From Bacillota bacterium (GTDB lineage: Bacteria > Bacillota > UBA4882 > UBA8346): 64,000 nucleotides of DNA. Made by a program: the position numbers and the translations under genes. The notes below the pieces were generated by a model. That model saw nothing but the letters and a program-made list of their open reading frames with translations. It had not been told where the DNA came from and did no database searches. Every line of letters begins with the position of its first letter. The stretch's first letter is position 1. Location: contig JAEYRX010000024.1 of NCBI GenBank assembly GCA_023435225.1, positions 1 to 64,000 of the forward strand, written 5' to 3'. This document shows, piece after piece, positions 1-9,159 of this stretch.

Positions 1-176
1 TCTAAAGCCAGACGTAATAGGAAATTAATGAATTTAATTCAACTTATTACAGCGGTAAATAAGATGAACTAAATTCTGCTATTTACCCTTTCCCATTCGG
101 CTTTTGGAAGGGGAAAGCTTATTCGTAAGATTTAGTTCATCTTATATATAAACAGAACATTCCGAGGTGTAGCAGT
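1..176. repeat. Fold-back repeat family R3, end of one copy plus one full copy, upstream of flgB
   Basis: The gap before flgB holds the right end of one element (AATTTAATTCAACTTATTAC at about 29-48) joined to a full copy at about 53-156. The full copy has inverted ends (AAGATGAACTAAATT and its complement AATTTAGTTCATCTT, the latter near 129-144) around a centre containing CGGCTTTTGG. The same joint between two copies recurs as a perfect palindrome at 40689-40730. The left part of the region is cut by the window edge. No clear promoter for flgB could be picked out. A weak Shine-Dalgarno (GAGGTG) lies just before the flgB ATG. Confidence 0.6.
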
Positions 177-581
177 ATGTGGACTAATTTAATAGAGAAC
201 CGGAGCAGTAAGTTGCTGGAACGTTCGATGGATGCTTCAAACATTCGGCAACAGTTATTAAGCCAAAATTTAGCCAATGTCAACACTCCGCATTACAAGA
301 GGATGGATATCGATTTTAAAAGCATCATGGATGGAGAGGTATCAAAAGATGAACTGGAAATGGTTCGAACCCATCCGATGCATATCGGTAATTCGGTCCC
401 CGAGATAGGACCGGTAAGAGTTACCCGGGAAACTAAAACTTTGAGCAGATATGATACCAATAACGTCGACCCCGAGTTCGAAATGGCCCAGGTGGCGGAG
501 AACTCATTATATTTTCAATCGGTTTCCTCCCGCTGGAAAGGGAAGATGACAAGCTTAAAAATGGTTATAGACGGGAGATGA
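177..581 (+). CDS. flgB: Flagellar basal-body rod protein FlgB
   Basis: Proximal rod subunit of the flagellar basal body, exported through the flagellar type III apparatus and assembled on the MS ring. The 134-aa length is normal for FlgB. The N-terminal rod motif around residues 29-45 (QNLANVNTPHYKR) is the conserved ANVNTPxYK signature of axial proteins, and the C-terminal helix (NSLYFQSVSSRWKGKM) matches the FlgB end. It starts at ATG with GAGGTG eight bases upstream and leads the flgB-flgC-fliE operon typical of Bacillota. Family knowledge gives the role; identity is firm from motif and context. Confidence 0.96.
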   Translation: MWTNLIENRSSKLLERSMDASNIRQQLLSQNLANVNTPHYKRMDIDFKSIMDGEVSKDELEMVRTHPMHIGNSVPEIGPVRVTRETKTLSRYDTNNVDPEFEMAQVAENSLYFQSVSSRWKGKMTSLKMVIDGR

Positions 582-586
582 TTTAG

Positions 587-1018
587 ATGGATTTATTTAG
601 AAACATGGAAATTAGCGCATCAGCTTTAACGGCTGAAAGATTACGGATGGATCTAATCTCCGATAATTTAGCTAATGTTAATACCACCAGAACTAAAGAA
701 GGTGGGCCTTATCAACGAAAAGTTGCGGTTTTTTCGGAAGTTTTGGATGATTATATGACTGACGAAGGACGGATGGTTTCCAAACCTGCCGGAGTAAAAG
801 TTTTAAGGATCCAACCGGACGGCAATCCACCAAGAATGGTATATGATCCATCTCATCCCGATGCCGACGATGAAGGTTACGTCTATTATCCCGACATTAA
901 TCCGGTAAGTGAGATGGTAAACTTAATTACGGCCAGTCGATCTTATGAAGCCAATGTTACTGCATTTAATGCAGCAAAAGATATTTTTAGAGCCGCTTTG
1001 GATCTGGGGAGAATTTGA
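587..1018 (+). CDS. flgC: Flagellar basal-body rod protein FlgC
   Basis: Second proximal-rod subunit, 143 aa (usual 130-150). The N-terminus carries the axial-protein motif (DLISDNLANVNTTRT, about residues 22-36) and the C-terminus the conserved helix ending in LITASRSYEANVTAFNAAK, which packs into the rod. It lies five bases after flgB and is surely co-transcribed with it. The acidic middle part (PDADDEGYVYYPDINPV) is the usual FlgC insertion. Nothing unusual was seen. Confidence 0.96.
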   Translation: MDLFRNMEISASALTAERLRMDLISDNLANVNTTRTKEGGPYQRKVAVFSEVLDDYMTDEGRMVSKPAGVKVLRIQPDGNPPRMVYDPSHPDADDEGYVYYPDINPVSEMVNLITASRSYEANVTAFNAAKDIFRAALDLGRI

Positions 1019-1021
1019 TTA

Positions 1022-1195
1022 ATTGATAGTTTACAATTGACAATTGACAGTTAAAATCATTAAATTAAAAAATTAATTTGAAGTAAATCAATTTCAGGAG
1101 ATAGGAGCGCAATTAATACAATAAAAGAATTTACTTTCACTGCTGACTCCTGGCTCCTAAACTACTGACTCCTATTAAAATTTTGGAGGTAAAAA
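1022..1195. repeat. Stutter-word repeats and GGAGTCAGGAG-type fold-back (R5) between flgC and fliE
   Basis: After flgC comes a run of related words (TTGACAATTGACAGTT at about 1036-1051). At 1095-1175 there is a fold-back: left arm CAGGAGATAGGAG and right arm with CTGACTCCTGGCTCC and GACTCCT. The inner part (about 1112-1140) is similar, in inverse orientation, to the inner part of the element at 30689-30812. The repeat stops just before the fliE ribosome binding site (TTTTGGAGG). Confidence 0.6.
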
Positions 1196-1549
1196 ATGGA
1201 TATGTATATTAGGCCGGTTAGACCGGTTTCAGCTTTGAATAATCCGGAAACGATAGAAAGACCGGCGTCGGTTTTAAAACCAACGGTTGAAGAGGTTGGA
1301 ACTGAAAATCCAGGTAATCCGATAATGGCTGAGTCATTTGAAACCGTCCTGTCCAGAGCACTGGAGCCGGTTAACAATCTGCAATTACAGTCTGCTGATC
1401 TAGATGCCAAACTAGCCTCCGGAAACTTGGAATATGTTCATCAAGCAATGGTTATGGCGCAAAAAGCCAGTTTGGCGTTGGACTTTACAATGCAAATCCG
1501 GAACAAAGTGGTGGAAGCTTATCAAGAAATTATGAGAACGCAGTTGTAA
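1196..1549 (+). CDS. fliE: Flagellar hook-basal body complex protein FliE
   Basis: FliE joins the MS ring (FliF) to the rod and is the first axial protein exported. The 117-aa protein has a variable N-terminus and the conserved C-terminal helices: MVMAQKASLALDFTMQIRNK followed by VVEAYQEIMRTQL, the diagnostic FliE ending. It starts at ATG with TTTTGGAGG just upstream. It is separated from flgC by a 177-bp repeat-filled gap but follows the usual flgB-flgC-fliE order. Confidence 0.95.
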   Translation: MDMYIRPVRPVSALNNPETIERPASVLKPTVEEVGTENPGNPIMAESFETVLSRALEPVNNLQLQSADLDAKLASGNLEYVHQAMVMAQKASLALDFTMQIRNKVVEAYQEIMRTQL

Positions 1550-2056
1550 TAATAATTGACAATTAAACCAGTAACGTTAATATCTTGGAACTCGGTATAT
1601 GGACTTAACCGAGAACTGGCAACTAATGAACTAATAACCAATAACTAATGAACCAAAGAACTTATGAACCAATAACTAAATTCGGCATGAGGCCGGCAGG
1701 AAGCCTAACGGATTAGGCCATATATGTTGAACAAGCTTTTGGGATGTAGCCTTTCAATGCAACATATATTCCTTGATTTATATGATGAAAAAAGTTCAAT
1801 TATTATTGATTCACAGATGGCTTTTAGGATGTGAATGTTTACTGAAACTTTATTCATCATATATAGCAGCAATGATTACTTAATATTCGTTAGGGATACC
1901 GAATAGCAATCCATGATGTAACTTAACTTAATACAGGGATAAATTGTTTACATCACAAATTGCTTTGATAATTCGGTTAAACTGTCAACTGTAGCTTCAT
2001 GCTTATATATTTTAGGCGTAAAGTGAAGAGTTGATCTTGGAGGATCAAAAAGTAAA
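1550..2056. other. 507-bp gap before fliF: stutter words and two fold-back elements
   Basis: No gene is visible. At 1619-1680 there are repeats of the words AACTAAT and AACCAATAACTAATGAACC. At 1719-1770 a short fold-back has ends TATATGTTG / CAACATATA around AGCTTTTGGGATG. At 1778-1863 a second has ends TATATGATGAA / TTCATCATATATA around GGCTTTTAGGATG. Both resemble family R3, seen at the window start, 40.6 kb and 46.9 kb. A GGAGG at 2039-2043 serves fliF. A promoter for fliF could lie here but none is convincing. Confidence 0.55.
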
Positions 2057-3751
2057 GTGAATGAGTTTCTTACGCAATTAAGAACTATTTGGAACAATAT
2101 GAGCCGTAACCGGAAGATTTTAGTAGTATCACTTTCGGTTGCCGTAATTATCGCTATAATTGTCCTGGTTAGAATAGCCGGCACTCCAAGATATGAGTTG
2201 TTATACTCCAGGCTAAACGAGCAGGACCGGAGTGAAATTATTGCCAAACTGGAAGAGATGAAAGTGCCTTACCGGACTTCGGCCAGCGGAGGTATTGAAG
2301 TTCCAAATGCTTTATCAGTCAGGGCCAACCTGTTAAAAGAAGGAATACCCCGCGGCGGTGTGGTCGGCTGGGAAATATTTGACCAAAATTCTTTTAGTGC
2401 GACTGATTTTACTAATCAGATTAACCGGCAGCGGGCTATTTCCGGTGAGTTAACCAGGACGTTACAGCGGTTGGACGGTATTATGGATGCGAAGATTTTG
2501 CTGAATCTTCCGGACCAATCCGAATATATTTTTGCTGATGATAAGCCGGAAGGAACCGTTTCCGTTCAATTGCAATTAAGGGCTCCCGGTGTTTTAACCC
2601 AAACCCAAGTTGATGCTATTCTTAATTTAGTAGCCGCCAGTACCGGCATTAAACGCGATAATATAACCATCATTGATAACTTTGCCAACGATTTAACCGC
2701 CTCTTTAAGACCGCAGGGAGGTTCCAGATTTGGGGCCGGCGGCGGTTCCTCTAATGTGGCGGATACCTTTACTGCTAAGTTGGAATATGAAACAACAGTT
2801 GAAAAAAGAATTGAGAGTATGCTATCAAAGGTTTTCGGATTTAACAAAGCGGTTATCCGGGTTAATGCCGACCTGGACCTGGACTATCAGGAATTAAAGA
2901 GTCATACATATGCCGATAAAGGAGTTCCCCGTAGTGAACAGGAAAAGTCCGAGACTTACGAAGGGACCGGCAGTTCGGCAACGGGTATTCCGGGAACCGA
3001 TTCCAATATTACCCAATACAAAGCGACTGACTCCGGAGTGACCAATTATAAAGGCGAAAAGTACGAACGGACCACCAATTACGAGATAAGTAATGTGGAG
3101 GAATTCCGAGTAGCCGCTCCCGGTAAGGTAAAACGACTTACGGTTGGAGTTTGGGTTGATGGTAATTTAGATGCTGATACTAAACAGAAGGTTTATAACA
3201 CAGTCAAAGATTCGGTGGGTTTAGCTGAAGAACGCGGTGACCGGTTATCAGTTGAAACTATTAATTTCAACCGTCCGTCACAACCGGTTGAAGCTAAAAT
3301 TCCTTGGGCTACTATTATAGCCGCTACCATATTAGGATTGTTGTTTATCGCCTTAATTATTCTGGTCATTGTTAAAGAACCGGTTCCACCAAAGATTGAG
3401 ACGGTAATTGTTAAAGAAAAAGAAGTACCAGTATCTAGCGAAGAGCTTTCCGGCTTCGAAGGGATTCAAAAAACAAAACCGGAAAAACGCAAACGACATT
3501 CAGCAATTGAAGAAGTGGAAGTGGAAGAGATGCCAGTCCCGATTGTTGGTACCAAGATTGATAAGTTAATTGAAGACACTGCCCAACAAGAACAGGCTGC
3601 CGGTGGTTCGGTTGAAATCGTTCCGGAAGTGGAGATTACGTTGGAAGAGCGGCTTAAGAGTGAACGTTTGGCAGCGATCGAAAAAATTGCTCGCGAAAAA
3701 CCGGCCGAAGTTGCTGTACTATTAAAAGCATGGCTATCGGAAGAACAGTAG
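2057..3751 (+). CDS. fliF: Flagellar M-ring protein FliF
   Basis: FliF builds the MS ring in the inner membrane and houses the export gate. At 564 aa it is of normal length. It has a first membrane segment at about residues 21-41, the periplasmic ring-building (YscJ-like) region with the typical PPYRTSASGG/ANLLKEGIP-type sequence (here KVPYRTSASGGI, VRANLLKEGIPRGGVVGWE), and a second membrane segment at about 416-440. The C-terminal cytoplasmic tail ending VAVLLKAWLSEEQ is the FliG-binding helix. The start is GTG at 2057, preceded by GGAGG with a somewhat long spacing (about 13 nt). Confidence 0.97.
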   Translation: MNEFLTQLRTIWNNMSRNRKILVVSLSVAVIIAIIVLVRIAGTPRYELLYSRLNEQDRSEIIAKLEEMKVPYRTSASGGIEVPNALSVRANLLKEGIPRGGVVGWEIFDQNSFSATDFTNQINRQRAISGELTRTLQRLDGIMDAKILLNLPDQSEYIFADDKPEGTVSVQLQLRAPGVLTQTQVDAILNLVAASTGIKRDNITIIDNFANDLTASLRPQGGSRFGAGGGSSNVADTFTAKLEYETTVEKRIESMLSKVFGFNKAVIRVNADLDLDYQELKSHTYADKGVPRSEQEKSETYEGTGSSATGIPGTDSNITQYKATDSGVTNYKGEKYERTTNYEISNVEEFRVAAPGKVKRLTVGVWVDGNLDADTKQKVYNTVKDSVGLAEERGDRLSVETINFNRPSQPVEAKIPWATIIAATILGLLFIALIILVIVKEPVPPKIETVIVKEKEVPVSSEELSGFEGIQKTKPEKRKRHSAIEEVEVEEMPVPIVGTKIDKLIEDTAQQEQAAGGSVEIVPEVEITLEERLKSERLAAIEKIAREKPAEVAVLLKAWLSEEQ

Positions 3752-3770
3752 GAGAACGGAGTGACTTTCT

Positions 3771-4781
3771 TTGTCAAAGACTTTGGAACTTACCGGAAAA
3801 CAAAAAACGGCAATTTTATTATTATCACTGGGAACTGATATCTCAGCCGGTATCTTAAAACATTTGCGGGAAGATGAGATTGAAGAGATAACGCTGGAGA
3901 TTGCCAGTTTAAAAAGAGTTCCACCGGAACTGCGGGATCAAGTAGTTGAAGAATTTCATCAACTATGTTTAGCACAAGAGTATATTCTCTCCGGAGGTAT
4001 AGATACCGCCAGGGAGATTTTAGATAAAGCGTTGGGTACGCATCGGGCTTACGATGTAATTGAGAAGCTTACTTCTTCACTTACGGTCCGGCCATTTGAT
4101 TTTGCCAGGAAAACCGAGCCCAGCCAATTATTAAACTTCATTCAAAATGAACATCCCCAGACAATTGCGTTGGTTATGGCTTACTTAAAAGCCGATCAAG
4201 CCGGTATTATACTATCGGCCCTTCCGCCATTGCAACAGGTTGAAGTGGCTAAACGTCTGGCAACAATGGATAGGACCTCCCCGGAGGTTTTACATGAAGT
4301 CGAATTAGTTTTGGAGAAAAAATTATCTTCATTTGTAATGCAGGACTTTTCAATCGCTGGTGGAATTGAATCAGTAGTCAATGTATTAAACCGGGTTGAT
4401 CGTGGTACTGAGAAAACTATTTTAGAAGCTTTGGCTGAAGAAAATCCGGAATTAGCTGATGAAATTAAGCGCCGGATGTTCGTCTTTGAAGATATTGCTC
4501 AGCTTGATAGCCGGACTATTCAACGTGTCCTTCGTGATGTTGATACTAAAGATCTTGGTATGGCGCTTAAGACGGCCAGTGAAGAAGTTAAAAATCTGGT
4601 ATTTAAGAATATGTCAAAACGGGCAGTGGATTTACTTAAAGAAGATATGTCTTTCCTTGGCCCGGTACGTTTGCGCGACGTTGAGGAAGCCCAACAAAAA
4701 ATCGTTAATGTTATTAGACAACTGGAAGATTCCGGTGAGATTGTAATCTCACGCGGCAGGGAGGATGAAATGATTGTCTAA
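3771..4781 (+). CDS. fliG: Flagellar motor switch protein FliG
   Basis: FliG is the C-ring protein that binds FliF and transmits stator torque. The 336-aa length and all three armadillo-like parts are present. The middle domain EHPQT motif appears as NEHPQTIALVMAYL (about residues 126-138), and the C-terminal torque helix carries charged residues (KDLGMALKTASEEVKNLVFKN). The start is TTG at 3771; AGGAG lies over the fliF stop codon, 15-20 nt upstream. The end overlaps fliH by 8 nt, indicating translational coupling. Confidence 0.97.
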   Translation: MSKTLELTGKQKTAILLLSLGTDISAGILKHLREDEIEEITLEIASLKRVPPELRDQVVEEFHQLCLAQEYILSGGIDTAREILDKALGTHRAYDVIEKLTSSLTVRPFDFARKTEPSQLLNFIQNEHPQTIALVMAYLKADQAGIILSALPPLQQVEVAKRLATMDRTSPEVLHEVELVLEKKLSSFVMQDFSIAGGIESVVNVLNRVDRGTEKTILEALAEENPELADEIKRRMFVFEDIAQLDSRTIQRVLRDVDTKDLGMALKTASEEVKNLVFKNMSKRAVDLLKEDMSFLGPVRLRDVEEAQQKIVNVIRQLEDSGEIVISRGREDEMIV

Positions 4782-6168
4782 GATCATCAAGTCCCAACAA
4801 TGTGTTGAGTCCCATCCGCGTCGATTGGAGCCAATTGATGTGGATGCTTTTTTTATTGAGGCTGAAGAAGAAGCGGCCAAAGAGCGATTATCTGCTGCAA
4901 AGGAGACGGAACCGGAGCCGGATAATAATACAAATGCCGGTGAAGAAGAACCGCTCTCCGAAGAAAACGCTGAAAATGAAGAATCAGAAGAATTGGAGTT
5001 AAATGAGGAAGAAAATCAGGTAGAACAGGAATCGGAAGAACCCACTTATCAGCGAAATATTGATATGGATTTTGACTCCAATTTATTGGAGTTTGATGAA
5101 AAACCTCGTTCGGTACCGGTATCAAAAGCAAGTGTTTTTGTGGAAAGATCCGATATCGAAGAGGAAGCAGCAACAGCTGATGAGTTGGAAGAAATTAATC
5201 TTGACCGTTTGGCTAATGTAGCGGAGACGATTGGCTCATTAATATCAAATGCCGAAGAAGAGCCTGGGGCCGTGGCCGAAAAGCTGGAAGAGTCGGAAAA
5301 CATCATTAACGATGCTGTTTTAAGAGCGGAAGAAGCATTAAAAAAAGCAAAATCCGAAGCTGACAATATAACTGACGGAGCCGAAAGCAAAGCCGGTTCT
5401 ATTATTAATCATGCCAATCGTCAATCGGAATCAATAATGAATACCGCCAAAGAGCAATCGGAGTTAATCATTGAAAGCGCTCAAAAACAAGCTGAGTTAA
5501 TTGTGGCCGGCGCTAAGCAGCAATCGGAGAAAATTATCGGAAATGCCAAACAAGAAGCGGAAAAAACTATCGAAAACGCAAAAAGTGAAGCAGCCGGAAT
5601 GATCGAGAAAGCAGAAAAAGAAGTTTCGGTAATGTTAGAGGATGCCACTCAAGAAGGAACCGCCATTAAGGAAGAGGCTCGAAAGGAAGGATTGGCAACC
5701 GGTAGAGAAGAAGCAGTGGCTCAAGTTAAAGAGGAACTTTCGGGCAATCTCACCCAAGCCTTGGAATTGATTAATGAAATTGAGACTGAACGGATGGAGC
5801 GGATCAGCTCTTCCGAACCGGAACTATTGAAATTAGCAGTTAAGATAGCGGAAAAAATTATTGGAGCGGAATTAAAAGCAGATCCTTCAAGGCATTTGGA
5901 GGTTGTCAAAGAAGCTTTATTAAAAGTGGCAAATGCAAACTCGGTTACTTTAAAGCTGAACCCGGAAGACCAGGAGCTTTTTAGTCAAAACTTAGCTTTT
6001 CTTCAAGAAGCTTTTAATGAGCCCAAACCGCTTAAAATTGAGACCGATAATTCGATTGCCAAAGGAAATTGTTATATTGAGACAGACCACGGGAATCTTG
6101 ATGCCCGAGTCAAATCACAATTAGACCGGATTATAAATGAATTATTGAAAGTTGGACGGATTGAATGA
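4774..6168 (+). CDS. fliH: Flagellar export stator FliH, long form with hendecad repeats
   Basis: FliH dimers bind the ATPase FliI and link it to the C ring and export gate. The C-terminal domain is recognisable (SSEPELLKLAVKIAEKIIGAEL, and LDRIINELL at the end). At 464 aa it is about twice the usual length (roughly 230-260). The extra length is an acidic Glu/Asn-rich N-terminal region (about residues 25-90) and a strikingly regular helix at about 193-302 made of ten 11-residue repeats of the form KxQSExIIxxA. The start is TTG at 4774, with GGGAGGATG upstream inside fliG. It overlaps fliI by 4 nt. Confidence 0.93.
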   Translation: MSKIIKSQQCVESHPRRLEPIDVDAFFIEAEEEAAKERLSAAKETEPEPDNNTNAGEEEPLSEENAENEESEELELNEEENQVEQESEEPTYQRNIDMDFDSNLLEFDEKPRSVPVSKASVFVERSDIEEEAATADELEEINLDRLANVAETIGSLISNAEEEPGAVAEKLEESENIINDAVLRAEEALKKAKSEADNITDGAESKAGSIINHANRQSESIMNTAKEQSELIIESAQKQAELIVAGAKQQSEKIIGNAKQEAEKTIENAKSEAAGMIEKAEKEVSVMLEDATQEGTAIKEEARKEGLATGREEAVAQVKEELSGNLTQALELINEIETERMERISSSEPELLKLAVKIAEKIIGAELKADPSRHLEVVKEALLKVANANSVTLKLNPEDQELFSQNLAFLQEAFNEPKPLKIETDNSIAKGNCYIETDHGNLDARVKSQLDRIINELLKVGRIE

Positions 6169-7505
6169 ATCAGACTCCTTCTTTTCAAGCCGATCGATAT
6201 TTGAAGTTACTTAAAAATATGGACCCGGTAAGGAAAACCGGGAAAGTTAATCAAATTGTAGGGTTAACCGTAGAAGGGAACGGCCCGGCAGCCAATCTGG
6301 GGGAACACTGCCTGATTACCGTTAAGAATTCGGAAGAGCCGCTTTCTGCAGAGGTAGTAGGTTTTAAATCCGGTCGAGTAATTTTAATGCCGCTGGGAGA
6401 TATGACCGGAATCAGCCCTGGGTGTGAAATTACTGCTACCGGCGAAAAATTACAAGTAGAAGTAGGCGAAAGTTTACTGGGACGGGTTTTGGACGGTCTG
6501 GGAAGACCAATGGACGATAAAGGGTCTTTACTAACCGGTCAGCATTATCCATTATCAGCCTCTCCACCCAACCCGCTTACCCGGCGGAGGATTACTATTC
6601 CGTTATCAATGGGAATCCGGGCGATTGACGGGTTGCTTACTTGCGGTCGCGGTCAGCGGATTGGTATTTTTGCCGGAAGTGGTGTTGGAAAAAGCACGTT
6701 ATTAGGTATGATCGCCCGGAATACCGATGCTGATATCAATGTTATCGGCTTAATCGGTGAACGGGGCCGGGAAGTAAGAGACTTTTTGGAGCGGGATCTC
6801 GGCCCGGATGGTTTAGCCCGTTCGGTGGTGGTGGTAGCTACTTCCGACCAACCGGCTTTAGTGCGTATAAAAGGCGCTATGGTAGCTACGGCGGTTGCCG
6901 AATATTTCCGGGATATGGGCAAAGATGTCATGTTAATGATGGACTCGGTGACCCGGTTTGCCATCGCCCAACGGGAAGTTGGTTTGGCGGTAGGTGAACC
7001 TCCAACAACCAGAGGTTATACTCCTTCAGTTTTTGCTTTACTGCCAAAACTGTTGGAACGCTCCGGTACGTCGGATAAGGGCACTATCACCGGTTTATAT
7101 ACGGTTTTAGTGGAAGGCGACGATATGAATGAACCCATCGCCGACGCTGTCCGGGGTATATTGGACGGACATATAGTATTATCAAGGAATTTGGCTCATT
7201 TAAACCATTATCCGGCCATTGATATCTTAGCCAGCGTGAGCCGGGTTATGACTGAACTAGTATCGGAAGGCCATCAGCGGGCAGCAGGTGATCTCCGCAG
7301 CAGTTTGGCCACTTACCGTAATAATGAAGATTTAATTAATATCGGCGCTTATGCAGCCGGCAATAATCCGCAGATTGACGCCGCCATAAATATGATCAAA
7401 CCGATTAACGATTTTTTACGGCAAAAAGTCTATGAAAAGGCGCCTTATCCTGATACAATGGCCAAACTAGTCTCAATGATGGGTGGGAACATCGATCATG
7501 ATTAA
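6165..7505 (+). CDS. fliI: Flagellum-specific ATP synthase FliI
   Basis: Cytoplasmic hexameric ATPase that energises substrate entry into the flagellar type III export apparatus. The 446-aa protein has an F1-beta-like fold with Walker A GSGVGKST at about residue 169, Walker B DVMLMMDSVTRFA, the GERGREVRDF motif, and the C-terminal FliI signature (INIGAYAAGNNPQIDAAI). It starts by an ATGA overlap with fliH, which supports coupling of the FliH-FliI complex. Confidence 0.98.
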   Translation: MNQTPSFQADRYLKLLKNMDPVRKTGKVNQIVGLTVEGNGPAANLGEHCLITVKNSEEPLSAEVVGFKSGRVILMPLGDMTGISPGCEITATGEKLQVEVGESLLGRVLDGLGRPMDDKGSLLTGQHYPLSASPPNPLTRRRITIPLSMGIRAIDGLLTCGRGQRIGIFAGSGVGKSTLLGMIARNTDADINVIGLIGERGREVRDFLERDLGPDGLARSVVVVATSDQPALVRIKGAMVATAVAEYFRDMGKDVMLMMDSVTRFAIAQREVGLAVGEPPTTRGYTPSVFALLPKLLERSGTSDKGTITGLYTVLVEGDDMNEPIADAVRGILDGHIVLSRNLAHLNHYPAIDILASVSRVMTELVSEGHQRAAGDLRSSLATYRNNEDLINIGAYAAGNNPQIDAAINMIKPINDFLRQKVYEKAPYPDTMAKLVSMMGGNIDHD

Positions 7506-7962
7506 ATTTAAATTTAAATTGGAGACTGTTTTAAATGTCCGTACCCGGGTGGAGGATTTACGAAAAAAAGAACTACAAGTTGCCGAAGTAAAAAAAGAGC
7601 AAGCAAAAAAGGTTCTAATTCGGCGTCAGACAGAGGTATCGGAGACGATAGAAGTCTATCGGAAGAATTGTCAACAAAAAATGGATTTATACTTAGCCAC
7701 TAATTATCATAAGTTTTTACTTTATCAGAATAAACAAGTCGACTTGGCCACCAATCATTTAATGGAATGTGATAATGTGGTGGCGCATAAAAGGGAAGAG
7801 TTGGTTGAAGCTTCCAAAGAAAAAAAGATCGTTGAAAAGTTGAAAGAGAAAGCATTTGAAGTATATAAAGCTGAAGAAATGAATGAAGAAGTCAAATTTT
7901 TAGATGAATTAGGGACCGGACAGTTTGTCCGGAGAGATATGGATGAAAAAAATGATGAATAA
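7498..7962 (+). CDS. fliJ: Flagellar export chaperone FliJ
   Basis: Small coiled-coil protein that sits in the FliI ring and activates the export gate. I place the start at ATG 7498 (MIKFKFKLETVLNVRTRVED), which matches the family N-terminus (FKLexvLxxR); a GTG at 7483 is in frame but adds five unlikely residues. The 154-aa product is nearly all charged helix (KKELQVAEVKKEQAKK onward). It overlaps the fliI end by 8 nt and uses GGGTGGG as Shine-Dalgarno. Confidence 0.92.
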   Translation: MIKFKFKLETVLNVRTRVEDLRKKELQVAEVKKEQAKKVLIRRQTEVSETIEVYRKNCQQKMDLYLATNYHKFLLYQNKQVDLATNHLMECDNVVAHKREELVEASKEKKIVEKLKEKAFEVYKAEEMNEEVKFLDELGTGQFVRRDMDEKNDE

Positions 7963-7984
7963 ACATTTACATACTGATTGCCTA

Positions 7985-8128
7985 TTCGTTGAAGCTTGGT
8001 ATTCATTTAGCATAGATTTTAAAATTATGTAGCTAAATGAACACCGATCTAAAACCGGCTGTGAATACTAATTACTGAACTTTTTTCATCTATAAATTCA
8101 AGGAAATATGTCGTTATTACGACATATT
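7985..8128. repeat. Two palindromes between fliJ and motE
   Basis: At 7989-8046 there is an imperfect palindrome with 20-bp-class arms (ATTCATTTAGCATAGATTTT and its near complement ending GCTAAATGAACA), followed by CTAAAACCGGCTG, a word shared with the R3 family. At 8105-8128 a separate 10-bp perfect stem (AATATGTCGT / ACGACATATT, loop TATT) ends two bases before the GGGAGGAAG ribosome binding site of the next gene. That position would let it influence translation or act as an operator. Confidence 0.5.
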
Positions 8129-8141
8129 GGGAGGAAGAAGA

Positions 8142-8750
8142 ATGAACCAGTATTTTGGGGGTTTTTTAAAATTTATGCTGGTTTTAGCGCTGGCTTACTT
8201 TTTGCTCTGGAGTTTAAGCGTATTTGGGGTGATTGACTCCAAAGCCCTTTTATTACAAGTGGCCAGTATATTTCCTAACTTACGGGACTTACCTGAGAGC
8301 TACGAACTAGGTAAGAAACAAAGTGAATTGCTGGCCCGGAGAGAAAAAGAACTACAGGACTTAGAAGCTAGATTAAAGGAGGACCAAGCTAAACTGGCCA
8401 AGGAACGTGAGGATTTTAAGAATGAGCAAAACAAATGGCAAAATGAGCATCCTCAAGGGCTAAATAAAATTGCCCAAGCCACTAATGGTCCGACGATTTA
8501 TCATCCTCCACAACCAGGAAAGTTTCCACCTCCTACCTCGGAGGAGAAGTTAAAAAATTATTTAAATATGGTCGGGAGTATGAAGCCGAAGCAAGCAGCA
8601 GCAGTGATTCAAAAGTTACCGGAAGAAACAGTGTTTATGATCTTCGACCAACTCCGGCCGAACCAGGTAACTAAAATTTTAGAAAACCTGCCGGAAGCTT
8701 ATTTGGCAAAATTGACTCAGGATCGTTTGAATAAATATAGGAATATATAA
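8142..8750 (+). CDS. MotE/YlxF-like flagellar protein (MgtE N-domain family)
   Basis: A 202-aa membrane-anchored protein. It has one N-terminal transmembrane segment (about residues 7-27), a coiled coil (about 60-110, KQSELLARREKELQDLEARL), a Pro-rich linker, and a C-terminal MgtE_N/FliG-like domain (MKPKQAAAVIQKLPEETVF, about 145-200). This is the layout of MotE/YlxF proteins, found between fliJ and fliK in Bacillota; MotE is described as a chaperone for the stator protein MotB. The start is the ATG at 8142, seven bases or less after GGGAGGAAG. The family call is sound; the exact role here is inferred. Confidence 0.82.
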   Translation: MNQYFGGFLKFMLVLALAYFLLWSLSVFGVIDSKALLLQVASIFPNLRDLPESYELGKKQSELLARREKELQDLEARLKEDQAKLAKEREDFKNEQNKWQNEHPQGLNKIAQATNGPTIYHPPQPGKFPPPTSEEKLKNYLNMVGSMKPKQAAAVIQKLPEETVFMIFDQLRPNQVTKILENLPEAYLAKLTQDRLNKYRNI

Positions 8751-9159
8751 AATAACAGCAATTATTAAGAGTGGATTTAAAATCATAAAAAAATTATTAG
8801 ACGGGATTAACACGGATTTACACGATTAAAAAAATTATAAAATCCTGTTAATCCTGTCTAATTGTCCTGTATTCTTTGATTTTTAACGCTATGACTAAAA
8901 ATTTAAAATAAAATTTATTCAACATATTTATCTAATTTATTTCCTCCTTTTTTCCGATAATTAAATATAAGGTAACTATATAGGAATGGGTGTGAAGGGG
9001 AATGAGATCCCTTGCCCTTTAAAAAGGGTAACCACCATGTTCCAAAGCCTATAATAAAATATCTACGGATTATTTTAGGCTTTAAAACTGAACCTTTTCC
9101 CTTTTAAAGGGACTAAGGGATCAGGTTTTTAGTTACCACTGATGAAAGGAGGTGAAAAG
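8751..9159. other. 409-bp gap before fliK with R2 and R1a repeats
   Basis: No gene is visible. At 8797-8861 is a fold-back of family R2 (TTAGACGGGATTAACACGG on the left, AATCCTGTTAATCCTGTC on the right). At about 9004-9139 is a copy of family R1 (GATCCCTTGCCC then GGGTAACCACCAT on the left, and a degraded right half). AGGAGGTGA at 9149-9157 is the strong fliK ribosome binding site. Confidence 0.6.
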
